A stretch of 64,000 bases of DNA from Pelagimonas sp050633425 (GTDB lineage: Bacteria > Pseudomonadota > Alphaproteobacteria > Rhodobacterales > Rhodobacteraceae). The stretch lies in contig NZ_JBOEGM010000021.1 of the NCBI RefSeq assembly GCF_050633425.1, positions 1 to 64,000 on the forward strand. Direction: 5' to 3'. Shown here piece by piece: positions 18,698 to 27,717 of the stretch. Each line of letters opens with the position of its first letter. The first letter of the stretch is position 1. The position numbers were made by a program, and so were the translations under genes. The notes below the pieces were generated by a model that made no database searches, was not told the origin of the DNA, and worked only from the letters and a program-made list of their open reading frames with translations.

Positions 18698-19519
18698 ATG
18701 ACCACTGCCCAAACCCGATACGCCATCGACCCCGCCACGGCCAAAACTTTGGACACGCAAGGGCTACGGGATCATTTCCACGTTGACGGCCTTTTCCAAC
18801 CCGGTGAAATCAAACTGGTCTATTCCCACTATGATCGTCTGATCCTTGGATCTGTAGTGCCATCCGACGGGCCTTTGACGCTGGATAACGTGCCTGAAAC
18901 CGGCACGCCATCGTTCTTGGATCGCCGTGAAATGGGCATCCTGAATCTCGCCGATGACGGTGAAATTACGGTCGCAGGTGAGACCTTTGCACCGGGCCAA
19001 GGCGAAGTGCTGTATATTGGTAAGGGTGCCGGACCGATCACCTTCACTGGCGGTCGTTTTTATGTGCTGTCCGCCCCGGCCCATCGCACCTGCCCGACCA
19101 AGCTGATCCGCATTGCCGATGCAAAACGGGTTGAACTGGGTTCGCCGGAAACTGCGAATGAACGGGTTATCATCCAGCTGCTGCACCCCGATGTCTGCGA
19201 CAGCTGCCAATTGTTGATGGGTTACACGCAATTTGCCAAAGGGTCGGTCTGGAACACAATGCCCGCCCATACCCATGATCGCCGGATGGAGGCCTATCTC
19301 TACTTTGACCTGAGCGAAGATCAGCGGGTGTTCCATTTCATGGGCAAACCAGACGAGACGCGCCACATCGTTATGGCAAACGAAGAGGCGGTGATTTCTC
19401 CACCATGGTCGATCCATAGTGGCGCTGGGACTGGGTCTTATTCGTTCTGTTGGGCGATGGCCGGGGACAATGTCGATTTCACTGACATGGACATGATCCC
19501 AATGGGTGATTTACGCTAA
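18698..19519 (+). CDS. kduI: 5-dehydro-4-deoxy-D-glucuronate isomerase
   Basis: A 273-residue KduI, which isomerises 4-deoxy-5-keto-uronate toward 3-deoxy-2,5-diketogluconate. The zinc-binding HTHDRRMEAYLYF cluster and FMGKPDETRHIVMAN are typical. The ATG at 18698 has GAAAGG in place; a GTG five codons earlier overlaps the cupin and is less likely. KduD, the next enzyme of the route, is not in this window. Confidence 0.93.
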   Translation: MTTAQTRYAIDPATAKTLDTQGLRDHFHVDGLFQPGEIKLVYSHYDRLILGSVVPSDGPLTLDNVPETGTPSFLDRREMGILNLADDGEITVAGETFAPGQGEVLYIGKGAGPITFTGGRFYVLSAPAHRTCPTKLIRIADAKRVELGSPETANERVIIQLLHPDVCDSCQLLMGYTQFAKGSVWNTMPAHTHDRRMEAYLYFDLSEDQRVFHFMGKPDETRHIVMANEEAVISPPWSIHSGAGTGSYSFCWAMAGDNVDFTDMDMIPMGDLR

Positions 19520-19586
19520 CGTCTTACACGTCGGGCAAACTAGGTGTTGCCCGGCATGTGCCCATACCGCAAAAGAGGAACCGCAA

Positions 19587-21032
19587 TTGCCCCCCGAAAC
19601 GACCTCACACCGACTAACCCGCCAAGGCGACGCACCACGTATCGGGATCGTCCACCTTGGCCCCGGTGCGTTTTTCCGCGCATTTAACGCGGTCTACACC
19701 CAAGAGGCCATGGAGGCTCAAGGCGGCGATTGGGGCATTTGCGCCGTCAGTCTGCGAAGCCCAACAGCACGCGATCATATGCAACCCCAGGGCGGGTGCT
19801 TTACATCGGTGACATTGGCGGAAACCGGCGGGTCGGATCGGGTCATCGGCTCGGTATCCGAAGTTTTGGTAGCGCCAGAAAATCCCGGACAAGTGATCGC
19901 AAGAATGTCGGACCCGAATGTTCAAATCGTGTCTTTGACGATCACCGAAAAAGGGTATTGCCACAACCCAGCTACCGGAGATTTGAATCTAGATCATCCG
20001 GACATCAAACATGACCTTTCGGCAATTCAGACGCCACGATCTGCGGTCGGTTTCATTGTCGCCGCCTTGCTGGATCGGCGTCGCAACAACACGGCCCCTT
20101 TCACAGTTTTGACCTGTGACAACCTGCCCGCCAATGGCGCGTTAATGCGCGGTGTGGTCCTGGATTTTGCCCGTGCGCTTGATCCTGATCTTGCAGATTG
20201 GATTGGGCAAACGGTTCGCTTCCCATCAACGATGGTTGACCGGATCACACCCGCAACAACCGATAATGACATCGACGCATTGGCCCAACGCGCTGGTTAC
20301 CATGATCCAGCATGCGTGGTTCACGAGAGCTTTCGCCAATGGGTGATCGAAGACGATTTCGTCCAGGGACGCCCCAACTGGGACGCGGCAGGCGCGCAAT
20401 TTGTTGCCAATGTCGATGCCCATGAATTGATGAAATTGCGTTGCCTCAACGGGACACATTCTGCGCTTGCCTATCTTGGTTATCTGGGCGGATATGAAAC
20501 GATTTCCGACACGGTGGCGGACCCAGCCTTTGCCGCGTTTTGTACGGCACTGTGGCGCGAAGAAATCACTCCAACGGTGCCCCGCCCCCAAGGTGAAGAC
20601 CTTGAGGACTACTGTGCCACTCTGTTGGCCCGCTATCGCGACACCGCTATTCGGCACAAAACGTGGCAAATCGCCATGGATGGCAGTCAAAAATTGCCGC
20701 AACGCCTGCTTGGGACCATTCGCGATAACCTTGCGTCAGGGCATGTGCCCAAAGGGCTTTGCTTGGCGGTGGCCGCTTGGCTTCGCTATGTCGGGGGCGT
20801 CGATGAGAAAGGGAATGACATTGATGTGCGTGATCCTTTGGCGGAGCGCCTCAAGACCATTTCCGATCAGGCCGAAGACGACACCGCAAAGGTCGCCGCG
20901 CTGCTGTCGGTTGCTGAAGTCTTTGACCCAGAATTGGCTCAAAACCCCGGTTTTCGCACCTCGGTAACCGAGGCCTATTGCGCATTGGTGCAAAACGGCG
21001 CGCAAAACACGCTTCGCTCGTTGCAGTCCTAA
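19587..21032 (+). CDS. uxuB: Fructuronate reductase-type dehydrogenase, TTG start
   Basis: A 481-residue member of the mannitol/uronate polyol dehydrogenase family. It shows the N-terminal GIVHLGPGAFFRAF nucleotide motif, DNLPANG, and KLRCLNGTHSALAYLGYL. It reduces D-fructuronate to D-mannonate with NADH; the same family includes tagaturonate reductase, so that activity is the alternative. The frame opens at 19506, but the only good ribosome site, AGAGGA, precedes a TTG at 19587, giving the family's usual length and avoiding overlap with kduI. The dehydratase that should follow (UxuA or UxaA) is not present here. Confidence 0.8.
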   Translation: MPPETTSHRLTRQGDAPRIGIVHLGPGAFFRAFNAVYTQEAMEAQGGDWGICAVSLRSPTARDHMQPQGGCFTSVTLAETGGSDRVIGSVSEVLVAPENPGQVIARMSDPNVQIVSLTITEKGYCHNPATGDLNLDHPDIKHDLSAIQTPRSAVGFIVAALLDRRRNNTAPFTVLTCDNLPANGALMRGVVLDFARALDPDLADWIGQTVRFPSTMVDRITPATTDNDIDALAQRAGYHDPACVVHESFRQWVIEDDFVQGRPNWDAAGAQFVANVDAHELMKLRCLNGTHSALAYLGYLGGYETISDTVADPAFAAFCTALWREEITPTVPRPQGEDLEDYCATLLARYRDTAIRHKTWQIAMDGSQKLPQRLLGTIRDNLASGHVPKGLCLAVAAWLRYVGGVDEKGNDIDVRDPLAERLKTISDQAEDDTAKVAALLSVAEVFDPELAQNPGFRTSVTEAYCALVQNGAQNTLRSLQS

Positions 21033-21054
21033 TTTTCAAACACTTGATGATCAT

Positions 21055-21924
21055 CTAACCGGAGAGCGTGCCGCCACGCTCTCCGCCCGGTTTGTAACTT
21101 GAGGGGCTCGCCCCTAAATAGCGCTTAAACATCCTACTGAAAAAGTAGGGATCGTTAAAGCCAACTTCGGCGGCAACCGCCTTGACCGAAAGACCCGTCC
21201 CCAGACGACCAGCCGCGAACTCCATGCGTTTGAGCTCGCGAAATTTATGCGGTGTCACCCCCATGCGTTCCTTAAAAGCACGCCGGAAATAATCCGGGTT
21301 ATAAGGAACCTCATCCAAAACATCATACGCATCGGCCCCCATCAAATCTGCAGACAAGCGCGAGGCCACTTGCATGATTTGCACCGAGAGCTGGTCTTGG
21401 CTGTTTGGGGTCTGCTCTTTTGCCTGCCAGCCCAGAAACGCCTCCTCAAGGAAGGCCAGCAGAAACACCATAAATTGGTGGTGCTGGGCCACGGTCGTAC
21501 GGCCATGCGGAGCCGAATCTCTATAGTGCTGCATCAAAGGGGCCAGAACTGGCCAACTGCTCATCCGCACCGAGGGGCGCAAGTCCATTTTGGACAGCAA
21601 ATCGTCGCTTTCAAAAAGCTGCAACGTAAAGTGCTGCGCGATGCCCGTGAACACCTCTTCGCCCCCAAAATGCGTCCCCCGAAACCTAGTGGATGCGGGG
21701 ATTAGCATCACGTCACCCGGGCGCAAATTGATAGGGTTGGCATTCCCTTCCATATAGTAATTTCCACCGCCGCGCAGGCAAATGACCAGATCATGAGTCG
21801 GATTCACTTTGTCGATTTGCCACTTGCGATCATGCACCATTTTGATGGTGGGTCGCACCAATTGCAGCTTGAGAGAGCTGGGAGGGATGTGGCTCAGCGG
21901 GGAATGTTCGTTTTCGTCCATCAT
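21055..21924 (-). CDS. AraC-family regulator with cupin sensor
   Basis: A 289-residue regulator. The N-terminal cupin fold carries the segments GGGNYYMEGNANPINLRPGD and HFGGEEVFTG; the C-terminal pair of helix-turn-helix units includes SVKAVAAEVGFNDPYFFSRMFKRYLG. Divergent from the GH4/ABC operon, so it probably activates oligogalacturonide uptake and breakdown. Convergent with uxuB; a perfect hairpin lies over its last codons. The 143-base divergent gap (21925-22067) has a 7-bp repeat TTCGGAT/ATCCGAA at 22037-22056 near the GH4 start. Confidence 0.9.
   Translation of the reverse strand: MMDENEHSPLSHIPPSSLKLQLVRPTIKMVHDRKWQIDKVNPTHDLVICLRGGGNYYMEGNANPINLRPGDVMLIPASTRFRGTHFGGEEVFTGIAQHFTLQLFESDDLLSKMDLRPSVRMSSWPVLAPLMQHYRDSAPHGRTTVAQHHQFMVFLLAFLEEAFLGWQAKEQTPNSQDQLSVQIMQVASRLSADLMGADAYDVLDEVPYNPDYFRRAFKERMGVTPHKFRELKRMEFAAGRLGTGLSVKAVAAEVGFNDPYFFSRMFKRYLGASPSSYKPGGERGGTLSG
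21061..21084 (+). terminator. Terminator-like hairpin after uxuB
   Basis: Perfect 10-bp repeat GGAGAGCGTG and CACGCTCTCC with a 4-base loop, 28 bases past the uxuB stop and inside the last codons of the convergent AraC gene. No long T-run, so termination may be Rho-dependent or the hairpin may only protect 3' ends. Confidence 0.45.
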
Positions 21925-22067
21925 TTTGTCTGTATAACGGCATTTTCGAGCTCAATCTAGCATACTACAGTCAAATACATGGGATCGGGCCAATAAACAG
22001 GCCATTTTCCCAAACGACTAAGGGGGGAGAAGTCAGTTCGGATGTCACAATCCGAATTTGATGTTAC

Positions 22068-23465
22068 ATGATGCATACGTCAGATAAACATATACCAGTT
22101 CAGATCGCCTATATTGGCGGTGGTTCGTTGAATTGGGCAATGGGCCTGATGTCAGATTTGGCATATGATACGCGCCTCGCGGCCCAAGTGCGGCTCTATG
22201 ATCTGGATAAAGACGCGGCGCAGCGAAATGCCGAAATCGGCAACCGATTCGCAAGCGTGTCACGTGGCTCGCCCGCACGCTACCGCGCCTGCTCTACGTT
22301 GGCAGAAACGCTGAACGGCGCTGATATCGTTGTGATTTCGATCCTGCCCGGCAGCTTCGAAGACATGGCGCAGGATATCAAAATCCCAGCCAGCTTTGGC
22401 ATTCCCCAAGCCGTTGGGGATACGGTTGGCCCCGGTGGATTTGTGCGCGCGCTGCGCTCCATTCCGATGATGTATCAAATCGGCACCGCCATTCGCGACC
22501 ACGCCCCGACGGCACGTGTTTGCAACCTAACAAACCCGATGAGCGTTCTGACAGGCGCGCTTTATGCAGCCTTCCCTGGCATTTGTGCCTGGGGTGAATG
22601 CCACGAAGTCACCAAGATTCGCCGGCAAGTCGCTTGGATCGCCAATCGCGAAATCGGTGACGCACAGTATGATCACCACGATGTCGAGGTGAACGTTCTT
22701 GGCATCAATCATTTCACTTTTGTGGATCAGATTTCACTGGCAGGGCGTGACATGATGCCGGCCTACCGCGCCTTTGTTGCGGAGCATTCGACAACGGGCT
22801 GGTCACAAACCGAACCTGGCAATGATGCGGAACACAGCTTGTTCTTCGGTAGCAACAACCTTGTGGCCTTTGATCTTCTACGTCGGTTCGGAGTGCCAGC
22901 CGCCGCTGGCGACCGACATCTGGCCGAGTTTCTGCCCGTCGACGAATATCTGTCAAACCCCGGACGCTGGGGATTTGCGCTTACGCCTGTAGAATATCGC
23001 ATACGCGATCGGGCCGCCAAACTGGCGCGCGCAGAATCAATGCAACAGGGCCAAACAGACCTGGTTGCCAAAAAATCCGACGAATCCCTGATCGACCAAA
23101 TCGCAGCCCTGATGCATGGCACGCCATTTATCAGCAACGTCAATTTACCTAACACCGGGCAAGTTGACGGCCTACCATTGGGCGCCATTGTAGAAACAAA
23201 CGCGGCGTTTTCTGGGTTGGGCGTCAAGCCTGTCTTCGCAGGCAGGTTGCCAAACTCACTATTGTCGGTTGTTTCTGATCACGCAAACCGCCAGACCAAC
23301 TTGCTCAGTGCGACACTTCAAGAAGACAGATCCGCTTTGTTTGACCTGTTTCAATCTGACCCGCTCGTCGCACCTTTACCTACAAAGGAAGCTCAAAACA
23401 TGTTTGACCAGATGCTCTTCGCCACTGCGTCGTGGTTGCCCGAAACCCTGGTTGGGGCTGCCTAA
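22068..23465 (+). CDS. GH4 glycosidase, probable alpha-galacturonidase
   Basis: A 465-residue family-4 glycoside hydrolase, an NAD- and metal-dependent type. The N-terminus has the dinucleotide motif IAYIGGGSLNW; NLTNPMSVLTGAL, GECHEV and GINHF hold the conserved Asn, Cys and His of this family. GH4 members include alpha-glucosidases, alpha-galactosidases and alpha-galacturonidases. The last fits best because the gene leads an operon with a GH28 polygalacturonase-type and a GH105 enzyme next to uxaC. Two adjacent ATGs (22068, 22071) are possible. No strong ribosome site stands directly before them; a nine-codon frame ends over the start (see findings). Ends in TAATG, shared with the next gene. 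Confidence 0.85.
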   Translation: MMHTSDKHIPVQIAYIGGGSLNWAMGLMSDLAYDTRLAAQVRLYDLDKDAAQRNAEIGNRFASVSRGSPARYRACSTLAETLNGADIVVISILPGSFEDMAQDIKIPASFGIPQAVGDTVGPGGFVRALRSIPMMYQIGTAIRDHAPTARVCNLTNPMSVLTGALYAAFPGICAWGECHEVTKIRRQVAWIANREIGDAQYDHHDVEVNVLGINHFTFVDQISLAGRDMMPAYRAFVAEHSTTGWSQTEPGNDAEHSLFFGSNNLVAFDLLRRFGVPAAAGDRHLAEFLPVDEYLSNPGRWGFALTPVEYRIRDRAAKLARAESMQQGQTDLVAKKSDESLIDQIAALMHGTPFISNVNLPNTGQVDGLPLGAIVETNAAFSGLGVKPVFAGRLPNSLLSVVSDHANRQTNLLSATLQEDRSALFDLFQSDPLVAPLPTKEAQNMFDQMLFATASWLPETLVGAA

Positions 23466-24349
23466 TGGGGGGAGATAGCAAATATCTAGGGCTTTGGTAT
23501 GTCGCCCCCTACATGATCGGATTGGTGCTGTTCATTGCCTTTCCGTTTGTGGCGTCATTTTACCTGAGCTTCACAGATTATGACCTGTTGTCGAGCCCGG
23601 AATGGGTCGGCACCAAGAACTACGAAAAGCTCTTCACCCGAGACCGCACCTTTGACAAATCACTGTCCGTGACGCTCTTATATGTGTTCACGACAGTGCC
23701 GCTAAAACTTGTTTTTGCGCTGTTTATCGCGGTTGTCCTGAACTACCGGCTGCGCGGGATCAACTTCTTCCGCACCGCGTATTATGTGCCATCCATCCTT
23801 GGTGGTTCGATCGCGATTGCTGTTTTGTGGCGCTACATCTTTGCCAACACAGGCCTGATGAATATGGTCATAACCAGTTTTGGAGGAGAGCCAATCAACT
23901 GGTTCGGCGATCCCGGAAATGCGTTGTTTACCATTACCTTACTGCGCATCTGGCAGTTCGGATCAGCCATGGTGATCTTTCTAGCAGCGCTCCAGTCCGT
24001 TGACAGATCTCTCTATGAAGCCGCGTCGATTGATGGGGCCGGACCGTGGCAGACTTTCCGCCACATCACCCTGCCCTTGATCACACCGGTCATCTTTTTC
24101 AATCTGATCATGCAAACAGTGCAAGCGTTTCAGGAATTCAACGGCCCCTACATCATCACCGAGGGCGGTCCGCTAAAATCCACCTATCTGCTGCCTCTCT
24201 ATATCTACGACAAGGCGTTCAAGAGTTTCGACATGGGCTATGCCTCGGCCATCTCTTGGGTCCTGTTCTGCATCATCATGGTCCTGACCCTCATCGCCTT
24301 TTGGTCCTCCAAAAAATGGGTCTACTACGCCGGCGACAAGAGGAATTGA
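23465..24349 (+). CDS. Sugar ABC permease 1 (CUT1, MalF/UgpA-like)
   Basis: A 294-residue permease of the CUT1 sugar importer class, six hydrophobic segments, with the EAA coupling loop EAASIDGAGPWQTFRHITLP. Start chosen at 23465, where ATG overlaps the GH4 stop. Partner of the following permease; expected ligand is an oligogalacturonide by context. Confidence 0.92.
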   Translation: MGGDSKYLGLWYVAPYMIGLVLFIAFPFVASFYLSFTDYDLLSSPEWVGTKNYEKLFTRDRTFDKSLSVTLLYVFTTVPLKLVFALFIAVVLNYRLRGINFFRTAYYVPSILGGSIAIAVLWRYIFANTGLMNMVITSFGGEPINWFGDPGNALFTITLLRIWQFGSAMVIFLAALQSVDRSLYEAASIDGAGPWQTFRHITLPLITPVIFFNLIMQTVQAFQEFNGPYIITEGGPLKSTYLLPLYIYDKAFKSFDMGYASAISWVLFCIIMVLTLIAFWSSKKWVYYAGDKRN

Positions 24350-24352
24350 ACC

Positions 24353-25249
24353 ATGACCAGTCAATCTACTACCGCACAAACAACCGCCGACGCCTTACAA
24401 CGCAAGTTGCAACGCCGTGCCAAAATCAGCGCAACGTTCCGGTACGGCGTTCTCGCCCTTATCGGTCTGATCATGGTCTACCCGCTGATCTGGATGATCG
24501 GGGCGTCGTTCAAAACCAACGCTGAGATGTTCTCAAGCCCGTCTTTTTGGCCCAATGCTCCAACCTTGCAGGGCTACATAGATGGGTGGAAAACTTCCAC
24601 GCCGTATACCTTTGGGCACTTTTTCCTCAACTCCTTGTGGATCATCATCCCCAAGGTGATCGGGACCGCCATCTCCTGCACGCTTGTGGCTTATGGCTTT
24701 GCTCGCTTTGAGTTTCCTGGCAAAAAGTTTCTGTTCGCCACCGTGATTGCGACGCTGCTGCTTCCCAATGTGGTCACACGTATTCCGCAATACCTGCTGT
24801 TTCGTGACATTGGCTGGTTGGATAGTTTCCTGCCGCTGTGGGTGCCATCAGCGCTTGCCGGGGATGCCTTCTTTGTCTTCATGGTGATCCAGTTCCTGCG
24901 CGCCATTCCACGCGACATGGAGGAAGCAGCCCGTGTCGACGGAGCGAACACTCTACAAACGCTCATCTATATTGTTGTCCCGATGCTGGCCCCGGCGATC
25001 ATATCCGTCTGCCTGTTCCAATTCATGTGGACAATGAACGACTTTCTTGGCCCGCTGATCTATATCAGCTCGGTCGATAAGTACCCGGTGTCTCTGGCCC
25101 TCAAGCTGAGCATCGACACAACCGAGGCTTTCGCCTGGAACCAAATCCTTGCGATGTCGGTGCTGACATTGATCCCGTCACTCACCGTATTCTTCCTCGC
25201 CCAGAAATATTTCATCGAAGGGATCTCTACCGGAGGGGTAAAAGGCTGA
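24353..25249 (+). CDS. Sugar ABC permease 2 (CUT1, MalG/UgpE-like)
   Basis: A 298-residue CUT1 permease with the coupling loop EAARVDGANTLQTLIYIVVP. Begins three bases after its partner and shares TGATG with the ATPase gene, so the three are tightly coupled. Forms the heterodimeric channel with the preceding subunit. Confidence 0.92.
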   Translation: MTSQSTTAQTTADALQRKLQRRAKISATFRYGVLALIGLIMVYPLIWMIGASFKTNAEMFSSPSFWPNAPTLQGYIDGWKTSTPYTFGHFFLNSLWIIIPKVIGTAISCTLVAYGFARFEFPGKKFLFATVIATLLLPNVVTRIPQYLLFRDIGWLDSFLPLWVPSALAGDAFFVFMVIQFLRAIPRDMEEAARVDGANTLQTLIYIVVPMLAPAIISVCLFQFMWTMNDFLGPLIYISSVDKYPVSLALKLSIDTTEAFAWNQILAMSVLTLIPSLTVFFLAQKYFIEGISTGGVKG

Positions 25250-26370
25250 TGGCCGAGCTGCATCTAAAATCCGTCGAAAAGACGTACGGCAACGGCTTCA
25301 AGGCTGTGCATGGCATCGATTTGGAGGTGGCCGAGGGCGAATTCATGGTGCTCGTAGGACCATCGGGATGCGCAAAATCGACAACTTTGCGCATGATTGC
25401 CGGACTTGAAACCATATCGGGCGGTGAAATCCACATCGGCGATAAGATCGTAAATGATCTGGTTCCAGGCAAGCGCGGCATTGCGATGGTGTTCCAGAAC
25501 TACGCGCTCTATCCGCATATGAAGGTCCGTCGGAACCTGTCTTTTGGGCTCAAGCTTAAACGCCAACCCAAAGACCAGATCGAAGCCGCCACCAACGAGG
25601 TTTCGGGGGTGTTGCAAATCGAAGAATTGCTCGACCGGTTGCCCAAACAGCTGTCCGGTGGACAGGCCCAACGGGTTGCCCTGGGCCGCGCATTGATCAA
25701 AGCCCCTGAGGTGTTCTTGTTTGACGAACCTTTGTCGAACCTTGACGCCAAACTGCGGGCCTCGATGCGGGTGCGTATCACCGACTTGCACAAACGCCTG
25801 CGCGCCGAAGGTCGGCCTGCAACAGTGGTTTATGTCACCCATGACCAAGTCGAAGCCATGACCATGGGCGACCGGATTTGCGTGATGAAAGACGGCCATA
25901 TCATGCAGGTTGCGGACCCTGAAACCCTATACGAACGGCCCGCAAATGCCTTTGTTGCCGGATTTATCGGAATGCCTGAGATGAACTTGGTGCCTGCCGT
26001 TTTCACACCCGGCGACGCCCCGGTGCTTGAGCTTCACGGCCAACGCATCACCGTCGATCACGGCCTGTCCGAGCGGGTGAAAAACGTGACTGGCAATGTG
26101 ACACTGGGCATTCGCCCACAACAGCTCCAAGTGGTGAAAAGCGGCACTGACAATGCCTTCACCGCCGAGATCACCAATCTCGAATTCATGGGGCATGAAG
26201 TTAACCTGCACGCTCGCATTGGCGATGCAGATTTTGTGGCGGTCATTCCGTCCGAGCGTTTTGACAACACGCTCAACCGTGGCGATCAGGTCGGCCTGAA
26301 ACCGATTGGATCTCACATCCATCTTTTCGACGCAGACAGCGGAGCAAATATCTCCATTGCGTCGAATTAA
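25249..26370 (+). CDS. Sugar ABC ATPase (UgpC/MalK-like)
   Basis: A 373-residue ATPase with the nucleotide-binding domain (about 1-235) and a C-terminal TOBE/OB regulatory domain, typical of CUT1. Walker A reads GPSGCAKST, with Ala where Gly is usual, and the signature reads LSGGQAQRV instead of LSGGQRQRV. Walker B FLFDEPLSNLD and H-loop THDQVEAM are normal. These are mild substitutions seen in functional relatives, so activity is expected. Energises the two preceding permeases. Confidence 0.92.
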   Translation: MAELHLKSVEKTYGNGFKAVHGIDLEVAEGEFMVLVGPSGCAKSTTLRMIAGLETISGGEIHIGDKIVNDLVPGKRGIAMVFQNYALYPHMKVRRNLSFGLKLKRQPKDQIEAATNEVSGVLQIEELLDRLPKQLSGGQAQRVALGRALIKAPEVFLFDEPLSNLDAKLRASMRVRITDLHKRLRAEGRPATVVYVTHDQVEAMTMGDRICVMKDGHIMQVADPETLYERPANAFVAGFIGMPEMNLVPAVFTPGDAPVLELHGQRITVDHGLSERVKNVTGNVTLGIRPQQLQVVKSGTDNAFTAEITNLEFMGHEVNLHARIGDADFVAVIPSERFDNTLNRGDQVGLKPIGSHIHLFDADSGANISIASN

Positions 26371-26398
26371 CACAATTTCTTTTGGGAGGAGAATGACA

Positions 26399-27661
26399 AT
26401 GAAATCCAAAATAATCGGCCTGGTAATGGCCACAACAGCACTGACAGGGGCCGCTCAGGCCGCAGAATTGCGGATGAGCTGGTGGGGTGGTGACAGCCGC
26501 CATACAGCAACCCAAGAAGCGCTCAAAATCTGCGGCGACAAGCATGGCCATACGATCAAGCCTGAGTTCACGGGCTGGTCCGGTCACTACGAGAAGCTGA
26601 CAACCCAAATCGCCGGTGGCACCGAAGCCGACATCATGCAGGTCAACTGGCCTTGGCTGTCGATCTACTCCACCGACGGAACTGGCCTGGCCGATCTTAA
26701 TGAACTGTCTGACATCATTGATCTATCCAGCTGGGATGCCGCCCAAATCGACGCGGGTTCGATGGCCGGCAAGCTGAACGGCCTGCCTATCTCGACCACG
26801 GGCCGGTTGTTTGTGTTTAACAAAACCACCTATGCCAAGGCCGGGTTGGACGTTCCAAACACCTGGGAAGAATTGTTGGCAGCGGGTCCGATCTTCAAGG
26901 ACAAGCTTGGCGATGATTACTATCCGTTTGAAGGCGCAAAGCTTGATGCCGCGCTGATCATGACCATCTACGGCACCCAAAAGACCGGCAAAGCGTTGAT
27001 CGACCCCGAAACGCACAAGCTTAGCTGGACCAAAGAGGAGCTGACTGACGCGATCGAGTTCTATCAGAAGCTGGTCGACAACCATGTCATTCCGTCTTGG
27101 AAAGACGTCGCGGGCGCGGGCAATGTTAAATTGCACGAAAACCCACTTTGGGCCGACGGTCATATCGCTGGCACGTATCAGTGGGATTCGACCTACTTCA
27201 AGATCACCAAGCCGCTGAACGATGACCAGGAAGTCGTCTACCACGGCTTGCTGAGCCAAGATGGTCAAAAAACGCCTGGTGTGTATCGCAAAGCGTCGAT
27301 GGTGTTCTCGATCTCCGCCAACTCTCCTAACAAGGAAGCTGCGGCGCAGATTGTTAACTGCATGCTGAATGAATCCGAAGGCGTTGCCGCAATGGGAACA
27401 GCCCGTGGGGTTCCTGCATCCATGGCAGCACGCGATCAATTGCTTGGTGCTGACGCGATCAAACAAGTTCAGATTGATGCCCAAGCCAAAGTTATCAATG
27501 CCGAAGGGCCAGCCATCCACCCAATGATGGAATTCCCTGATGTGCGCAGCGCGATGCAAGACAATCTCGAGCTGTTTGCCTATGGCGAAATTGATGCGGC
27601 CACCGCTGCTGATGACATGATCTATGCCATCGAAGAGGCTCTGGCCGATATCGCAGGCTAA
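26399..27661 (+). CDS. Extracellular sugar-binding protein (ABC, family 1)
   Basis: A 420-residue substrate-binding protein with a signal peptide ending ALTGAAQAAE. GGGAGGA at 26384-26390 lies 8 bases before the ATG at 26399 but only 2 before the ATG at 26393, so 26399 is preferred. Family-1 two-lobed fold (SWWGGDSRH, PWLSIYSTDGTGLADL). Unlike most operons here it comes after the ATPase. Followed by a perfect hairpin, then GH28. Ligand presumably an oligogalacturonide. Confidence 0.9.
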   Translation: MKSKIIGLVMATTALTGAAQAAELRMSWWGGDSRHTATQEALKICGDKHGHTIKPEFTGWSGHYEKLTTQIAGGTEADIMQVNWPWLSIYSTDGTGLADLNELSDIIDLSSWDAAQIDAGSMAGKLNGLPISTTGRLFVFNKTTYAKAGLDVPNTWEELLAAGPIFKDKLGDDYYPFEGAKLDAALIMTIYGTQKTGKALIDPETHKLSWTKEELTDAIEFYQKLVDNHVIPSWKDVAGAGNVKLHENPLWADGHIAGTYQWDSTYFKITKPLNDDQEVVYHGLLSQDGQKTPGVYRKASMVFSISANSPNKEAAAQIVNCMLNESEGVAAMGTARGVPASMAARDQLLGADAIKQVQIDAQAKVINAEGPAIHPMMEFPDVRSAMQDNLELFAYGEIDAATAADDMIYAIEEALADIAG

Positions 27662-27670
27662 TCACCAAAC

Positions 27671-27695
27671 GGGGTGCCGGGCTATTCGGCACCCC
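27671..27695 (+). promoter_or_regulatory. Hairpin after sugar-binding protein gene
   Basis: Perfect 9-bp stem GGGGTGCCG / CGGCACCCC with a 7-base loop, ten bases past the stop codon. No T-run follows. Likely protects the binding-protein mRNA 3' end or reduces readthrough into the GH28 and GH105 genes. Confidence 0.6.
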
Positions 27696-27717
27696 ACCTC
27701 CGCGAACAGGAAAAACT

